NCBI RefSeq assembly: GCF_003688725.1
Contig: NZ_REFP01000013.1
Location: forward strand, 38,614-102,613
DNA from: Thermoactinomyces vulgaris
Lineage (GTDB): Bacteria > Bacillota > Bacilli > Thermoactinomycetales > Thermoactinomycetaceae
Direction of reading: 5' to 3'
DNA: 64,000 bases
Shown here: positions 1 to 9,063 of the stretch, piece after piece
Layout: each line of letters opens with the position of its first letter
Position numbering within the stretch: position 1 is the first letter of the stretch
The notes under the pieces: model-generated
Database searches by the model: none
What the model was told of the DNA's origin: nothing
The model's input: only the letters and a program-made list of their open reading frames with translations
Position numbers and translations under genes: made by a program

Positions 1-1
1 C

Positions 2-508
2 GATGCCCTTGTCTGCACGGCCGGACCGTTTATTTTCAAGAAAACGCCCGTGATCGACTTTACGGATGAACATTGGCGTGACATGATCGACGGCAATTTA
101 TCCGGCGTTTTTTATTTGGTGCGGGAAGTGATTCCGATGATGCGCAACCAGGGAGGAGGGCGGATCATTACTTTCGGGTATCCGGAAGCGGATAAAGTGT
201 TCGGATGGACCGGTTACGGGCCCTATGCCGCCGCGAAAACGGGATTGGCGGTGTTGACGCAAACACTGGCCCGTGAGGAAGCGGCCCATCAAATTACCGT
301 CAATATGATCCTGCCCGGGGATATTCGCGATCCCTATAAAGAAGCATCCATTTGCGAAGCGAGGGGGAAGGAAGACCAACGCACCCCGGTCGGAAGGCCG
401 GGCACCGGGGAGGATGTCGCACGCGTGGTCCGCTTTTTGGTCCATCCCGATTCCGATTTTATCACCGGTGCCATGATTCCAGTGACTGGGGGTTTCATCA
501 ATGGATGA
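2..508 (+). CDS. SDR-family oxidoreductase, 5' end cut by window edge
   Basis: The reading frame is open from the first bases of the window, so the N-terminal NAD(P)-binding part lies outside; 168 codons remain. The visible part begins with DALVCTAGPF, the region after the third Rossmann strand where SDRs carry NNAG (here CTAG). The catalytic YxxxK is present as Y-A-A-A-K in YGPYAAAKTG, followed by the typical helix (LTQTLAREEA), the ITVNMILPGDI segment and a C-terminal ITGAMIPVTGG. These show a classical SDR reductase/dehydrogenase, of the FabG-like type. The substrate cannot be told from sequence. No terminator follows the stop. Confidence 0.85.
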   Translation, partial: DALVCTAGPFIFKKTPVIDFTDEHWRDMIDGNLSGVFYLVREVIPMMRNQGGGRIITFGYPEADKVFGWTGYGPYAAAKTGLAVLTQTLAREEAAHQITVNMILPGDIRDPYKEASICEARGKEDQRTPVGRPGTGEDVARVVRFLVHPDSDFITGAMIPVTGGFING

Positions 509-624
509 TATTATGTAGAATGAGCATAAGATTCGTGTAATATTGCTGTAATATTTTTTAAAAATGACAAACCATTTTGCAGGCTCTTAAGTTATAATGG
601 GTAAGTATTCGAGAGAAGAAAAGA

Positions 625-786
625 TTACTTCTTTTGGAGGAGCCAACTCCAAGCAAACCAACAACCGGCACTGACCAGTCCGCCGATGAGACCGGTGATT
701 CCTGCAACTTTCCATAAATAAAAGGTAAGGAAAAGGCTGATGATCCCGGTCAACCGACTGGAAAAAACTGCAGCTTTTTTGTGCAT
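625..786 (-). CDS. small membrane protein, unknown function
   Basis: A 53-residue protein starting MHKKAAVFSS. An ATG 30 bases upstream is in frame, but the AAAGGTGGTG ribosome site lies between the two, so the inner ATG at 786 is chosen. Two hydrophobic stretches (about residues 11-28 and 30-48) suggest two short membrane passes or a hairpin, ending in a basic QKK tail. It lies between the SDR gene and the penicillin-binding protein and is divergent from the latter. I do not recognise a family. Confidence 0.55.
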   Translation of the reverse strand: MHKKAAVFSSRLTGIISLFLTFYLWKVAGITGLIGGLVSAGCWFAWSWLLQKK

Positions 787-937
787 GACGACGCTCACCA
801 CCTTTTCGTTTATCATAGCACAAAAGCGGATGTGCAGGAATTGGTCAGCCTCATTGTCAAATTATCTATAGGTTTTCGTGCTTTTTTGAAGGTGGAAGCA
901 TGGATTGGATAGAACAATGGTTTCGGGAGGGTAATCG

Positions 938-3490
938 ATGGATGATTTTCGCAGGGTGAGCATGAAAAGTGGTTATAGCCCGATGCCTCCGCGCTCACGC
1001 AGTGAACGAGTGGGTCCCCGTTCGCGTTCCCGTTCGGGTGGCGGCGGCGGACGCAAACCGCCCAAAACCGGGTGGAAGAGATTTCTTTCTTGGAAATGGC
1101 TTGTATTGGTATTGGTGACATCTCTGCTCCTGATGGTGGGCGGATGTTCAGCCATTATGTTAAGCGAAGGCACTTATGATTTGAAAAAAATTCAAAAAGA
1201 AAATATGCCATTTAGTTCCAAACTGTATGATGCCAATGATGAAGTGATTGCCACCATTGGTACGAAACAGCGTGAGTGGGCGGATATTGAAAAGTTAAAA
1301 GCAAAAAACCCGATGCTGGTCGACGCTTTTGTCAAAACGGAAGACCGTCGTTTCTATAAACATATCGGGGTTGACTTTGAAGGTTTGTCCCGGGCTGTGG
1401 TCAAAAACATCGTCGCCATGGGTGCGGCCCAAGGGGCAAGTACCATCACCCAACAGGTTTGTAAAAACATTATCCTGGAAAATGCCGAAAAAACCATGAC
1501 CCGGAAGATCAAGGAGCTGGGTTGTTCGCTGAATCTTGAAAAGAGATACAGCAAGGATGATATTTTGGAAGCCTATTTAAACTTTATCGGATTCGGCGGC
1601 CGGGTAGCCGGTGTGCGTCTGGCTTCCAAGGTGTATTTTGGCAAGGACCCGGTTGAAGAAAAACTGGAGCCGCAAGAAGTGGCCATGCTTGCCGGGATGC
1701 CCAAGGCGCCCAACAAGTACAATCCGCTTAAACATCCGGATAAAGCAATCGAGCGCCGAAATGTCGTCTTGACGATGGTCATGCCGGTGGATGATGTGAT
1801 GGAGCCGATGCTTTCGGAAGAAGAGGCCAAAAAGCTGGCGCAAAAGCCACTGGAAACTTGTAAAGAATGTGAACAAGAGTATCTGAAACAAAACGAGTTT
1901 GATGCTTATAAAGATTTGGTCATTGATGAATTGGAAGAAATATACGGCTTGAATGAAGAAGATCTGGAACAACTGGGACTCAATATTTATACCGGTTTGA
2001 ATTTGAAAGCCCAAAAAGCGGTGGAAGAGGCTCTGAAAGATGATTCGCTGTTTACCAATAATGAAGGAAAATCTTTGGAGGGGGCCGACGCCGGGATTAC
2101 CATTATTGATCCCAAAACGGGGCTGATCCGAGCCGTGGGAGGCGGCCGCGAATATAAACCGGGATACCGAAACCGGGCGGTGGCCGATCCGGTGCAACCG
2201 GGATCGACGATCAAACCATTGACCGTCTATTCCCCGGCCATTCAGGATCTTGGTTATAATGAGTATTTCACGGTTGAAGACAAAAAGGTGGACTTTGCCG
2301 GCGACTGGAGTCCAAGCAACTACTCGGGAGGTCCCAAAGGTGAGGTCAGCATGAAATACATGGTGGCCAACTCGCTGAACTTGTCGACGATTCACTTGTT
2401 GCGAGAAGTCGGACTGGAACGGGCCTATAATTACGGGCAAAAACTGGGGCTGGATTTGCAACCGGCGGATAAAGGATATGCACCCCTTGCTCTGGGAGGT
2501 TTGAACAAAGGGGTTACTTCCAAGCAAATGGCGCAAGCGTACTCCGTCTTCCCGAATAAAGGTTCTTATAAGCATGCGTACACCATCCGGAAAGTGGTGC
2601 AAGGAGACAAAGAGTTGGAGCCCAAAAAAGAAAAAGATGAAAAAGAAACCAAAGTCTTTGATGAAAAGACCGCTTATTGGATGACCCGCATGTTGAAGAA
2701 TGTCATTACCGAAGGTTCCGGTAAAAAAGCCGCCTTGCATAACGACTGGGATGTTGCCGGGAAAACCGGTACGATCCAAGGCGGGCAAGCCGGATGGTTT
2801 GTCGGGTACACCCCCAATATGGTGATGGCTGTCAACGTGTTCTATCCCCAAGGCGGACAGGACAACCCGTACCTGACCGGGGGAAGCGCACCGGCGAAAA
2901 TCTTCGGCTATGTGATGAACAAAGCGCTGGAAGGGGAGAAACCTCAGAAATTCCAGTTTAACGCACCTGAACCGCAACCGCCGTTTGAGTTGAAACAACC
3001 TCAATTAAGTGCGTCGCAACAAAGTGACGGTATTCTCTTGAAGTGGGGTGCACAGGGAGACCGCGTCAAATTCCAGGTATGGCGTGCAGAGGAAGGGCAA
3101 GACTTCCAGATGATTAAAGAATTGCCCGGAACCGTGGGAGAATATAAAGATCCCGTGCAACCGCCTCAAGGAGGAAACTTCCTGGATAATCTCTTCGGCG
3201 GAGGAGGGCAACCTGCCTCCAAAACCTACCGCTATAAAGTGGTGGCCATTGACACGGAGAAAAACGATCAAAAAGAATCGGGTGTCGTTTCGGTTACACT
3301 GGCCCCGCAAGGGGAAGAAAAACCGGATGACGGGGAAAAACCGGAAGATCCGAATGATCCGGGAAATGGAGACGACAACAATAACTTCCCGTTCCCCGGA
3401 CCCGGCAACGGCAATGACCAAGGGGACAACGGAAATAACGGTGACGATGGCAAGAAGGATGATGACAAAAAAGGAGGATGGCCCTGGTAA
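938..3490 (+). CDS. class A penicillin-binding protein (PBP1A type)
   Basis: Bifunctional peptidoglycan synthase: a membrane-bound glycosyltransferase polymerises lipid II and a transpeptidase cross-links the stems outside the cell. The 850 residues run: basic Arg/Ser/Gly-rich cytoplasmic tail (1-50), one membrane segment (about 53-74), GT51 domain with EDRRFYKHIG (135-144) and GASTITQQ (166-173), then the transpeptidase with STIK (S423, K426), SLN (S479) and KTG (K609). All catalytic motifs are intact. After the transpeptidase comes a fibronectin-type-III-like segment (about 690-780) and a tail rich in Asp, Gly, Asn, Pro and Lys. The start follows a GGGAGG site. It is a single-gene unit closed by a strong terminator. 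Confidence 0.95.
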   Translation: MDDFRRVSMKSGYSPMPPRSRSERVGPRSRSRSGGGGGRKPPKTGWKRFLSWKWLVLVLVTSLLLMVGGCSAIMLSEGTYDLKKIQKENMPFSSKLYDANDEVIATIGTKQREWADIEKLKAKNPMLVDAFVKTEDRRFYKHIGVDFEGLSRAVVKNIVAMGAAQGASTITQQVCKNIILENAEKTMTRKIKELGCSLNLEKRYSKDDILEAYLNFIGFGGRVAGVRLASKVYFGKDPVEEKLEPQEVAMLAGMPKAPNKYNPLKHPDKAIERRNVVLTMVMPVDDVMEPMLSEEEAKKLAQKPLETCKECEQEYLKQNEFDAYKDLVIDELEEIYGLNEEDLEQLGLNIYTGLNLKAQKAVEEALKDDSLFTNNEGKSLEGADAGITIIDPKTGLIRAVGGGREYKPGYRNRAVADPVQPGSTIKPLTVYSPAIQDLGYNEYFTVEDKKVDFAGDWSPSNYSGGPKGEVSMKYMVANSLNLSTIHLLREVGLERAYNYGQKLGLDLQPADKGYAPLALGGLNKGVTSKQMAQAYSVFPNKGSYKHAYTIRKVVQGDKELEPKKEKDEKETKVFDEKTAYWMTRMLKNVITEGSGKKAALHNDWDVAGKTGTIQGGQAGWFVGYTPNMVMAVNVFYPQGGQDNPYLTGGSAPAKIFGYVMNKALEGEKPQKFQFNAPEPQPPFELKQPQLSASQQSDGILLKWGAQGDRVKFQVWRAEEGQDFQMIKELPGTVGEYKDPVQPPQGGNFLDNLFGGGGQPASKTYRYKVVAIDTEKNDQKESGVVSVTLAPQGEEKPDDGEKPEDPNDPGNGDDNNNFPFPGPGNGNDQGDNGNNGDDGKKDDDKKGGWPW

Positions 3491-3494
3491 TCCA

Positions 3495-3527
3495 AAGACC
3501 AGCCAAAAACTTGGCTGGTCTTTTCTT
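3495..3527 (+). terminator. Rho-independent terminator after the PBP gene
   Basis: A 12-bp perfect stem (3495-3506 with 3511-3522) around a four-base AAAC loop, ending in a T-rich run, five bases after the PBP stop codon. Confidence 0.9.
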
Positions 3528-3580
3528 ATGCCCGTGATCATAAACTAGTCCTGACAGTCGGACAAAGGGGTTAGGGTTGT

Positions 3581-4624
3581 ATGTGGTCACTGAGGAGATG
3601 GAGTTTGGCTCTCCGGATCAGTTTTGTCTATGCGGGAACCGCTGTTGGAGCCGGATTTGCTTCCGGACAGGAAATCATGCAATTTTTTACTTCTCACGGG
3701 AAAGACAGCATTTGGGGAGTCCTGTTTGCCATCGGGATGTTTTCATGGTTGGGAGTCCGCATGCTTCTCATGGGAAGCCGGTTGGGCACCCCGTCCTATG
3801 AAGATTTCAACTGTTATTTGTTTGGCGAATATTGGGGGAAATGGATGAGCCGGTTGGTCAGTCTCATGTTATTCGGCATCACAACCGCGATGTTGTCCGG
3901 CTCGGGGGCTTTGTTTGAGGAACAACTCGGATTGTCTTTTCATTTGGGGGTCATGATAACGGTCTTCATTGCATATGTCGTCATTTTAAGGGGAATGGAC
4001 GGCATCTTATCGGTCAACTCCCTTGTCGTTCCCATGATGCTTCTGTTTATCGGGATGGTCGCGATTCATGCTTGGAAGACAGCGGATTGGTCTTCTTATA
4101 TGCCCTTTGCTTTGGTGCCGTCCCGCTATCATTGGTTGGTGCCGTCCCTCATTTACGTGGCTTACAATTTCTCGTTGATGCAAGCGGTCTTGATCCCGTT
4201 GGGGGCTAAAGTGGCCGATGAGCCTGTGGTGATGGCGGGAGGGATGATGGGTGGCTTGGGCTTGGGCTTGATGCTTTTTGCCAGCAACCTCGCCATGCAG
4301 ATTTATTGGACGGATGTGTCTCATCTGAAGATTCCCATGGCTTTTGTCATCAGCCGGTTGGGCGACGGGCTCAAATACTTCTTTTTATTGGTGATGTGGG
4401 CGGAGATTTTGACCACCCTCATCGGCAATGTATACGGGTTGACCGTCAGTTTGAAACCGTGGATTCCGTACCATCCGGCAACTGTGATGGCTGTGATTTT
4501 TGGATTGGGCTATCTGTTTTCCTTGTTCGGTTTTCCGGTGCTGATCGGGTTTTTGTACCCTTTTTTCGGTTATGCCGGGCTGGTGACCCTGATCCGGTTG
4601 GCACTATGCCGTTTGCCGGCATAA
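3581..4624 (+). CDS. YkvI-type multi-pass membrane protein
   Basis: A 347-residue polytopic protein with about ten hydrophobic segments. The N-terminal FVYAGTAVGAGFASGQEI is the hallmark of the B. subtilis YkvI family, which resembles amino-acid/nucleobase-type secondary transporters (LeuT-like fold); the glycine-rich break in the first helix resembles a substrate-binding unwound helix. The substrate is unknown for the family. The downstream PlsY-like gene begins about 30 bases after its stop, so the two are probably co-transcribed. Confidence 0.8.
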   Translation: MWSLRRWSLALRISFVYAGTAVGAGFASGQEIMQFFTSHGKDSIWGVLFAIGMFSWLGVRMLLMGSRLGTPSYEDFNCYLFGEYWGKWMSRLVSLMLFGITTAMLSGSGALFEEQLGLSFHLGVMITVFIAYVVILRGMDGILSVNSLVVPMMLLFIGMVAIHAWKTADWSSYMPFALVPSRYHWLVPSLIYVAYNFSLMQAVLIPLGAKVADEPVVMAGGMMGGLGLGLMLFASNLAMQIYWTDVSHLKIPMAFVISRLGDGLKYFFLLVMWAEILTTLIGNVYGLTVSLKPWIPYHPATVMAVIFGLGYLFSLFGFPVLIGFLYPFFGYAGLVTLIRLALCRLPA

Positions 4625-4655
4625 TTTGTTAAAAAACAGGGAAGGAGGGGACAGC

Positions 4656-5213
4656 ATGAGTTTTGTTTGTATCTTGGCCGGCGCTTATCTGATGGGAGCT
4701 TTGCCGCTTCATCTCTGGGCTTTGGGAAAGTATCCGTTTCGATCCCAATTGCAGCCGCGCGAATATTTTTTAATGATTGTAATTGACTTGGTGAAAGGAA
4801 TGGCAGCAACTCTTTTCGGCATGGCTTTGGGAGGGTGGCCGGGAGCGTGCTTTGCGGCTGTCCTGGTTGTCGCCGGCAGTATGTATTCTGTGTTCTTGGG
4901 TTTTCAAGGGAATTACGGATTGACCGTCGCAGCGGGAGCATTGCTGATTTTAAGCCCGGTGTTGGTTTTGGTGGGAATCATTATTTATTTTTTCAGTTTG
5001 CTGTTCACCCGTTATCTGTTTTTGTCCACACTGCTTACGACCATGGCGATGATTATTCTCGGATTGATTCTGGTGACCCATTTTTATGCATGGCTTGTCA
5101 TTTTGGTTTTGGGAAGCCTCATTCTCTTCCGAATGAAGCCGAATTGGCGGCACATCCGCCGGAATTTGGGACCGCCGTACCGGTTTAAAAACTTCTTTCG
5201 CCGGATACATTAA
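4656..5213 (+). CDS. divergent PlsY-like membrane protein
   Basis: PlsY is the membrane glycerol-3-phosphate acyltransferase that uses acyl-phosphate. This 185-residue protein has the same size and about five hydrophobic segments, and it keeps the DxxKG motif (IDLVKG). The other two PlsY active-site motifs are lost: the N-terminal SGNIGATN position reads PFRSQLQPRE, and the GHxxxVF...GGKG position reads GSMYSVFLGFQGNYG. A working acyltransferase is therefore doubtful; it may be a paralogue with another role. The start at 4656 follows GGAAGGAGGGG; an in-frame ATG 30 bases upstream lacks a site. It ends six bases before the convergent DUF2797 gene, with no terminator between them. Confidence 0.6.
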   Translation: MSFVCILAGAYLMGALPLHLWALGKYPFRSQLQPREYFLMIVIDLVKGMAATLFGMALGGWPGACFAAVLVVAGSMYSVFLGFQGNYGLTVAAGALLILSPVLVLVGIIIYFFSLLFTRYLFLSTLLTTMAMIILGLILVTHFYAWLVILVLGSLILFRMKPNWRHIRRNLGPPYRFKNFFRRIH

Positions 5214-5219
5214 AAATGC

Positions 5220-6014
5220 TCAAAGCGAAATGGAAATTTTGTATCCGGCATGTTTGCGCACCTGAAATACTCCGGTGTCAAAGATTAAGTATTGTGCTTT
5301 GATGCCGATCAATGTCCCGCGGATGGCCGGTTGTTTTTTAAAGTTCAGGGAAGTGATTTTATCGGGAACTTGAAGCTGGGGATAAGTGAATTCATGAATT
5401 TCCGTTTCAGGAAGGATGCAAGGCTGGAACCGTTCCGGCAGTTTTTTGATCAGTTCTTTGCGGGTTTGATACAAATCCGCGTCATTGATTTCATTTTTCA
5501 GCATTTTGCGCCAGTTGGTTTTGTCCGTAATGAATTGGGAAAGGAACACTTCCGCTTCGCCGGCGTCTTTGCGTGTAGCCACTTCCAAAACGGGCAATGC
5601 CTGCACCGCCCCTTGATCGATCCAGCGGTTGAACCGGTTGCTTTTTCGCGTGATGCCGACTTTGATATCGCTGGATAAAGCGAGATAAACAATATGGGGG
5701 CACATGCAATGATGCTCGCCGAAGGCGTTGTCCCGGCAAGTTCCCTGATGGAAATGGCACAATTCCGGTTTGACGATGCAAAGATCATTGACCGGGAGTT
5801 TTTTAAAACAAGGAAAGCATGAGCTGTTGTTACCGTAAAATTTTTTGGTTTTCCGTCCGCAATACCGGCATCGCAATTCATCCAGAAATCGGATTTCCAT
5901 TTCCCTGCCCAAAAAATCATTCAAAGGGATGACTTGGTCATCCACTTTCAGCTCATAGTGTACAGGCCGGGCGGGGCGATGCTGAAGCGGCTCTAAAAAT
6001 CCGGTGTATTTCAC
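5220..6014 (-). CDS. DUF2797 family protein
   Basis: A 264-residue protein with a GTG start behind a TAGGAG site. The N-terminal half holds paired cysteines typical of a zinc site (CRYCG and CFPC, with further Cys/His in CHFHQGTC and HHCMC). A middle segment (YLALSSDIKVGITRK...RWIDQGA) matches the GIY-YIG-like core of DUF2797. Family function is not established; the zinc ribbon plus nuclease-like core suggests nucleic-acid contact, which is inference. It is alone on its strand. Confidence 0.75.
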   Translation of the reverse strand: MKYTGFLEPLQHRPARPVHYELKVDDQVIPLNDFLGREMEIRFLDELRCRYCGRKTKKFYGNNSSCFPCFKKLPVNDLCIVKPELCHFHQGTCRDNAFGEHHCMCPHIVYLALSSDIKVGITRKSNRFNRWIDQGAVQALPVLEVATRKDAGEAEVFLSQFITDKTNWRKMLKNEINDADLYQTRKELIKKLPERFQPCILPETEIHEFTYPQLQVPDKITSLNFKKQPAIRGTLIGIKAQYLIFDTGVFQVRKHAGYKISISL

Positions 6015-6156
6015 TGTAAAACTCCTATCTTTATGGAATCGACTTAATATATTAGTATAGCAAACGGGAAAGTGCCCAACAATGGAAAGTCGGGGGAATC
6101 ACCGTGATCTTTCGGAAAGGGAATGCATATAGTATACTAAAAAAAGGAGCTTGCGA

Positions 6157-6348
6157 ATGAGACAAGGAGGGAAGCAAGCGATGTTTGACACACTCCTTAC
6201 AGCCAAAGAGAAATTGTTGCGCGAAAACAACCGGAATGATTTTGAGTGCTTTGCCAAATCGGTGCAAAAGCTGAAAAAGGATATGGAGGCTTTGGGAATC
6301 AAGCCGACGAAAGAAAAGTTGTACGGCCGGCCCTATCAAAGCCAATAA
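6157..6348 (+). CDS. small hypothetical protein, upstream partner of the SDH protease
   Basis: A short, highly charged soluble protein rich in Lys/Glu helices (AKEKLLRENNRN, KSVQKLKKDMEALG). Two starts are possible: ATG at 6157 after AAAAGGAG (63 residues) or ATG at 6181 after AAGGAGG (55 residues). It ends about 20 bases before the protease start, so the two genes are probably one unit. No family recognised. The KDMEALGIKPTKEKLY ending resembles small adaptor-like helical proteins, but this is only a resemblance. Confidence 0.55.
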   Translation: MRQGGKQAMFDTLLTAKEKLLRENNRNDFECFAKSVQKLKKDMEALGIKPTKEKLYGRPYQSQ

Positions 6349-6368
6349 TGAAAAGAGAAGGAGATTCC

Positions 6369-7244
6369 ATGGATCACCAACAATTTCCAAAGCAAAGTCC
6401 TCTTTATCACGCTGTCCATCGCGACCGGTACGAACGGCAGGCATTGATGAGAGAATTGGAAAAGAAGACGGGGCGCCGCATTTTGGTGTACATGGCGAAC
6501 CTGACCCATCCGGACAGCGCCATTACCCGGGAAGATATTGCTCCGTTTTATGAGATTGTTTCTTCTTTGGAGGACTCGTGTGATGTGGATTTGATCATCG
6601 AAAGCCCCGGTGGCGATCCGAATGCGGCGGAAACATTGGTGCACACGCTGTTTTCCAAAACCAGGCATCTTCGGGTGATTGTCCCGCAGGCAGCCAAAAG
6701 TGCGGCCACCTTGATCAGCCTGGCTGCGGATGAAATTGTGATGAGCGACACATCGGAACTGGGTCCGATCGATCCTCAGGTTTCGATTCCGACCGTGCTC
6801 GGTTATCAATACCGGCCCGCTCAAGCTTTCCTGAACGGACTCGAATTGATTAAAAAAGAACATGCAAATGGACAACCTTTAAATGCAGCCTATCTTCCTT
6901 TTTTGCAGGGCGTGGATGCGGCATTGATTGACTTTTGCCATAAATCGATTGAACATTCGAAACGTTTGGCCGTCAAGTGGTTGAGCCGGTCCATGTATAA
7001 AAACAATCTGCTGAAGGCCAAGCGGATTGCCGAGACGTTGATCAACATAGACAAATATCCGAATCACGGTTCAGTCATCGGTTATGAGGAGGCCAAAGCG
7101 ATCGGGCTGAAAGTGGTGTACCAACCGGCCGGGGATGAATTCTGGCAGGGAATGTGGCGTCTTTACACGCGTTATTTGGTGTATATGCGTGAGAAAACCG
7201 CCGTAAAGTTGTTTGAAAGTCATGATGTCTCCATCACGGTTTAA
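6369..7244 (+). CDS. SDH-family Clp-fold serine proteinase
   Basis: A 291-residue member of the serine dehydrogenase proteinase (SDH/SppA-like) family with a ClpP/crotonase fold. ESPGGD (about residues 79-83) forms the oxyanion turn, and the nucleophile is the serine of AAKSAATLISLAADEIVM (S111). ELGPIDPQ follows, as in SppA and SDH proteins. There is no signal peptide, so it is probably cytosolic or peripherally membrane-bound. The start at 6369 has an AGAAGGAG site; the frame is open further upstream, but there it overlaps the small gene before it and lacks a ribosome site. Substrates are unknown. Confidence 0.8.
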   Translation: MDHQQFPKQSPLYHAVHRDRYERQALMRELEKKTGRRILVYMANLTHPDSAITREDIAPFYEIVSSLEDSCDVDLIIESPGGDPNAAETLVHTLFSKTRHLRVIVPQAAKSAATLISLAADEIVMSDTSELGPIDPQVSIPTVLGYQYRPAQAFLNGLELIKKEHANGQPLNAAYLPFLQGVDAALIDFCHKSIEHSKRLAVKWLSRSMYKNNLLKAKRIAETLINIDKYPNHGSVIGYEEAKAIGLKVVYQPAGDEFWQGMWRLYTRYLVYMREKTAVKLFESHDVSITV

Positions 7245-7448
7245 AATTTTATTTTTTCATTTTTTGTTGAAACTTTTCCGAAGCATGATCCGTTATAATA
7301 GATAGAGAAGCAAACAGACGCAGCATGACGATGCAACAATGGATGGAGCAGAGAAAACAACTTTCCTTTCCAATTTGTAAATGGATGATCTCATGTTCTC
7401 ACGCGTCACTGATGGCAAGTAGAAATCCAAAACGTTTGACCCCCTTAA

Positions 7449-7490
7449 GCAGACAGGTTGGCGGGATCCGCCAACCTGTCTGCATTTTCA
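7449..7490 (+). terminator. strong bidirectional terminator between protease gene and csoR
   Basis: A 16-bp perfect stem (7449-7464 with 7468-7483) with a three-base loop, followed by ATTTTC on the + strand. It lies between two convergent genes, 205 bases after the protease stop and 12 bases after the csoR stop read on the minus strand. The stretch 7245-7448 holds no gene I can support. Confidence 0.75.
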
Positions 7491-7494
7491 CTGC

Positions 7495-7815
7495 TTATTT
7501 CATCAACTTATTCATGGTCACAAGCAATTCGTCAATCACTTCCATTTCGCCTTCTTGGAGACGTTCCACCACACAACTTCTCAAATGGCCTTCCAAAAGG
7601 ATTTTGCCCACACTGTTTAAAGCCGATTGGATCGCTGCAATCTGATTTAACACATCATCGCAGTAAGTATCATTGTCGATCATTTTTTTGACACCGCGAA
7701 TTTGCCCTTCAATGCGGTTGAGCCGGGAAATCAGATTGTTTTTCACTTTGTCGGGGTGGTGGCTTTTCCGGGTTTCCCCCGCCGGGCAATCCGAAGACGG
7801 TTTCTGCGTTTGCAT
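7495..7815 (-). CDS. csoR: CsoR-type copper-sensing repressor
   Basis: A 106-residue all-helical repressor. The Cu(I) ligand set of true CsoR is present: C52 (in YCDDVL), H77 and C81 (in GHLRSC), with the RIEGQIRGVKKMI helix. Formaldehyde (FrmR) or nickel (RcnR) sensors would differ at these positions. The ATG at 7815 is preferred because AGGTG lies seven bases before it; the longer in-frame start overlaps the hydrolase stop. The first 20 residues form a Lys/His/Pro-rich extension. No copA or copZ is next to it, so its targets lie elsewhere. Confidence 0.85.
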   Translation of the reverse strand: MQTQKPSSDCPAGETRKSHHPDKVKNNLISRLNRIEGQIRGVKKMIDNDTYCDDVLNQIAAIQSALNSVGKILLEGHLRSCVVERLQEGEMEVIDELLVTMNKLMK

Positions 7816-7853
7816 TCCATTCACCTGCTTTTTACATGATGCACCTGCTATCA

Positions 7854-8708
7854 TTATACCTGTTCAGGAGACAAATGCTTCAGAAAAAAAGAGGAGGTGG
7901 TTTGAATCGCCTCTTCCAGCTGCGGAGTCATTTTTTCAAAAGGATGAACCGCACCCATGGTGTGATTGGCCCCTTCGATGAGACGAAGCGTGGCCTTGTC
8001 TGCCAGATCAGCCATTTCTTTTGCTCCTTCCATAAAGCCGGGGAGATCTTCGGTTCCTTGTACGATGAGCAGAGGAAGATGCAGATCCGGCAGACGTTTT
8101 TTGATGTCAAACCGTTCCCGGTTCTGCCGGATGTCATCGATGACTTCCCGTCGGACGGGCAATAGTTGTCCGGTGCGTGCATTGGATATATAACCGATTC
8201 CCTTGCTCTTGATGTCGTCCATCACTTCAGGAGCAAAGAAGTCGGCCCGGTGAATGCTGTTCCAAACAGCAACCGCTTTGATCCGATCCGGGTGATCCAA
8301 GGCATGGATCAGGCTGTTGCCTCCTCCGCGGCTGTGGCCGAAAAGTCCGATTCGTCCCGGATCGATGGCATCCGCATACGGAAAGTCCCCTTCGCGGACC
8401 TTTTGGATTAAAAAGGCCAAATCTTCTTGTTCCCGGCTGAAGGTGTTCAATGAAAATTTCTCCAACTCCGTAAAGTTTTCCAAATCCTCGCCGATTCCAT
8501 TCATGGAAAAGTTAAACGTGACGGTGACAAAGCCGGCTTCAGCCAGTTTTTCGGCCAATACAGGGAAAAATCCCCAATCTTTGAATCCTTTGAAACCGTG
8601 ACAAATGAAAAGGACCGGCGCAGGTAGTTGCGGTTTTGGCAAACGGATATCTCCGCGGATGACGCGATTTTCTTTTCCCAAATCAAAAGAAAAAGATTTT
8701 TTAAGCAA
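7854..8708 (-). CDS. alpha/beta hydrolase (dienelactone-hydrolase-like)
   Basis: A 284-residue cytosolic hydrolase with TTG start behind GGAAGGGAG. The nucleophile elbow is GHSRGG; the acid is probably the Asp of GTEDLPGF and the base is the His of EGANHTMG. The N-terminal FICHGFKGFKDWG gives the oxyanion region. The family includes dienelactone hydrolases and acyl-peptidase-like esterases; the substrate is unknown. It is upstream of csoR in the same direction with a 38-base gap, so co-transcription is possible. Confidence 0.8.
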   Translation of the reverse strand: MLKKSFSFDLGKENRVIRGDIRLPKPQLPAPVLFICHGFKGFKDWGFFPVLAEKLAEAGFVTVTFNFSMNGIGEDLENFTELEKFSLNTFSREQEDLAFLIQKVREGDFPYADAIDPGRIGLFGHSRGGGNSLIHALDHPDRIKAVAVWNSIHRADFFAPEVMDDIKSKGIGYISNARTGQLLPVRREVIDDIRQNRERFDIKKRLPDLHLPLLIVQGTEDLPGFMEGAKEMADLADKATLRLIEGANHTMGAVHPFEKMTPQLEEAIQTTSSFFLKHLSPEQV

Positions 8709-8796
8709 AGTGTGGTCTCTCCCTTCCGCTGCAGGTCTGAAAATTGAAACCCGTTTTCCTTTCTTTTATAATGATAACGAACGAAGTGAATAGAAG

Positions 8797-8961
8797 AAAA
8801 GGTCTTTCTCCGATGGGAGAAAGGTAATAGGGAAGACCGGTTGGAATCCGGCGCGGCCCCGCCACTGTATTTGGGGAGGACGGCTCTTAATGCCACTGTT
8901 TTCGCAAGAAAATGGGAAGGCGAGCCTGACGATGACCCATAAGCCAGGAGACCTGCCTTTT
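8797..8961 (+). promoter_or_regulatory. cobalamin (B12) riboswitch
   Basis: The conserved blocks appear in order: GGTAATAGGGAAG, CCGGTTGGAATCCGGCGCGG, CCCCGCCACTGTAT, GCCACTG, GGGAAGGCG and the B12 box AAGCCAGGAGACCTGCC at 8941-8957. These match the adenosylcobalamin riboswitch. It precedes the btuFCD-adenosyltransferase operon, which fits feedback repression of B12 uptake. Confidence 0.95.
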
Positions 8962-9063
8962 CTGTTTACTTACGTTCTCCTTCGGGGGTGAGGAGAGACG
9001 TATGCACTTGGCCCGTTGTGTGTCTCATGCCGGGCTGGTGTTTTGCATGCATGTAACTCCTGT

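Noticed and set aside
1577..3004. Long open frame on the minus strand opposite the penicillin-binding protein gene
   Set aside because: It lies entirely over a well-supported gene, has no ribosome site and reads as Phe/His/Arg/Gln-rich low-quality protein, typical of an antisense shadow.
7325..7645. Open frame on the + strand across the terminator before csoR
   Set aside because: No ribosome site; it runs through a strong 16-bp terminator stem and opposite csoR.
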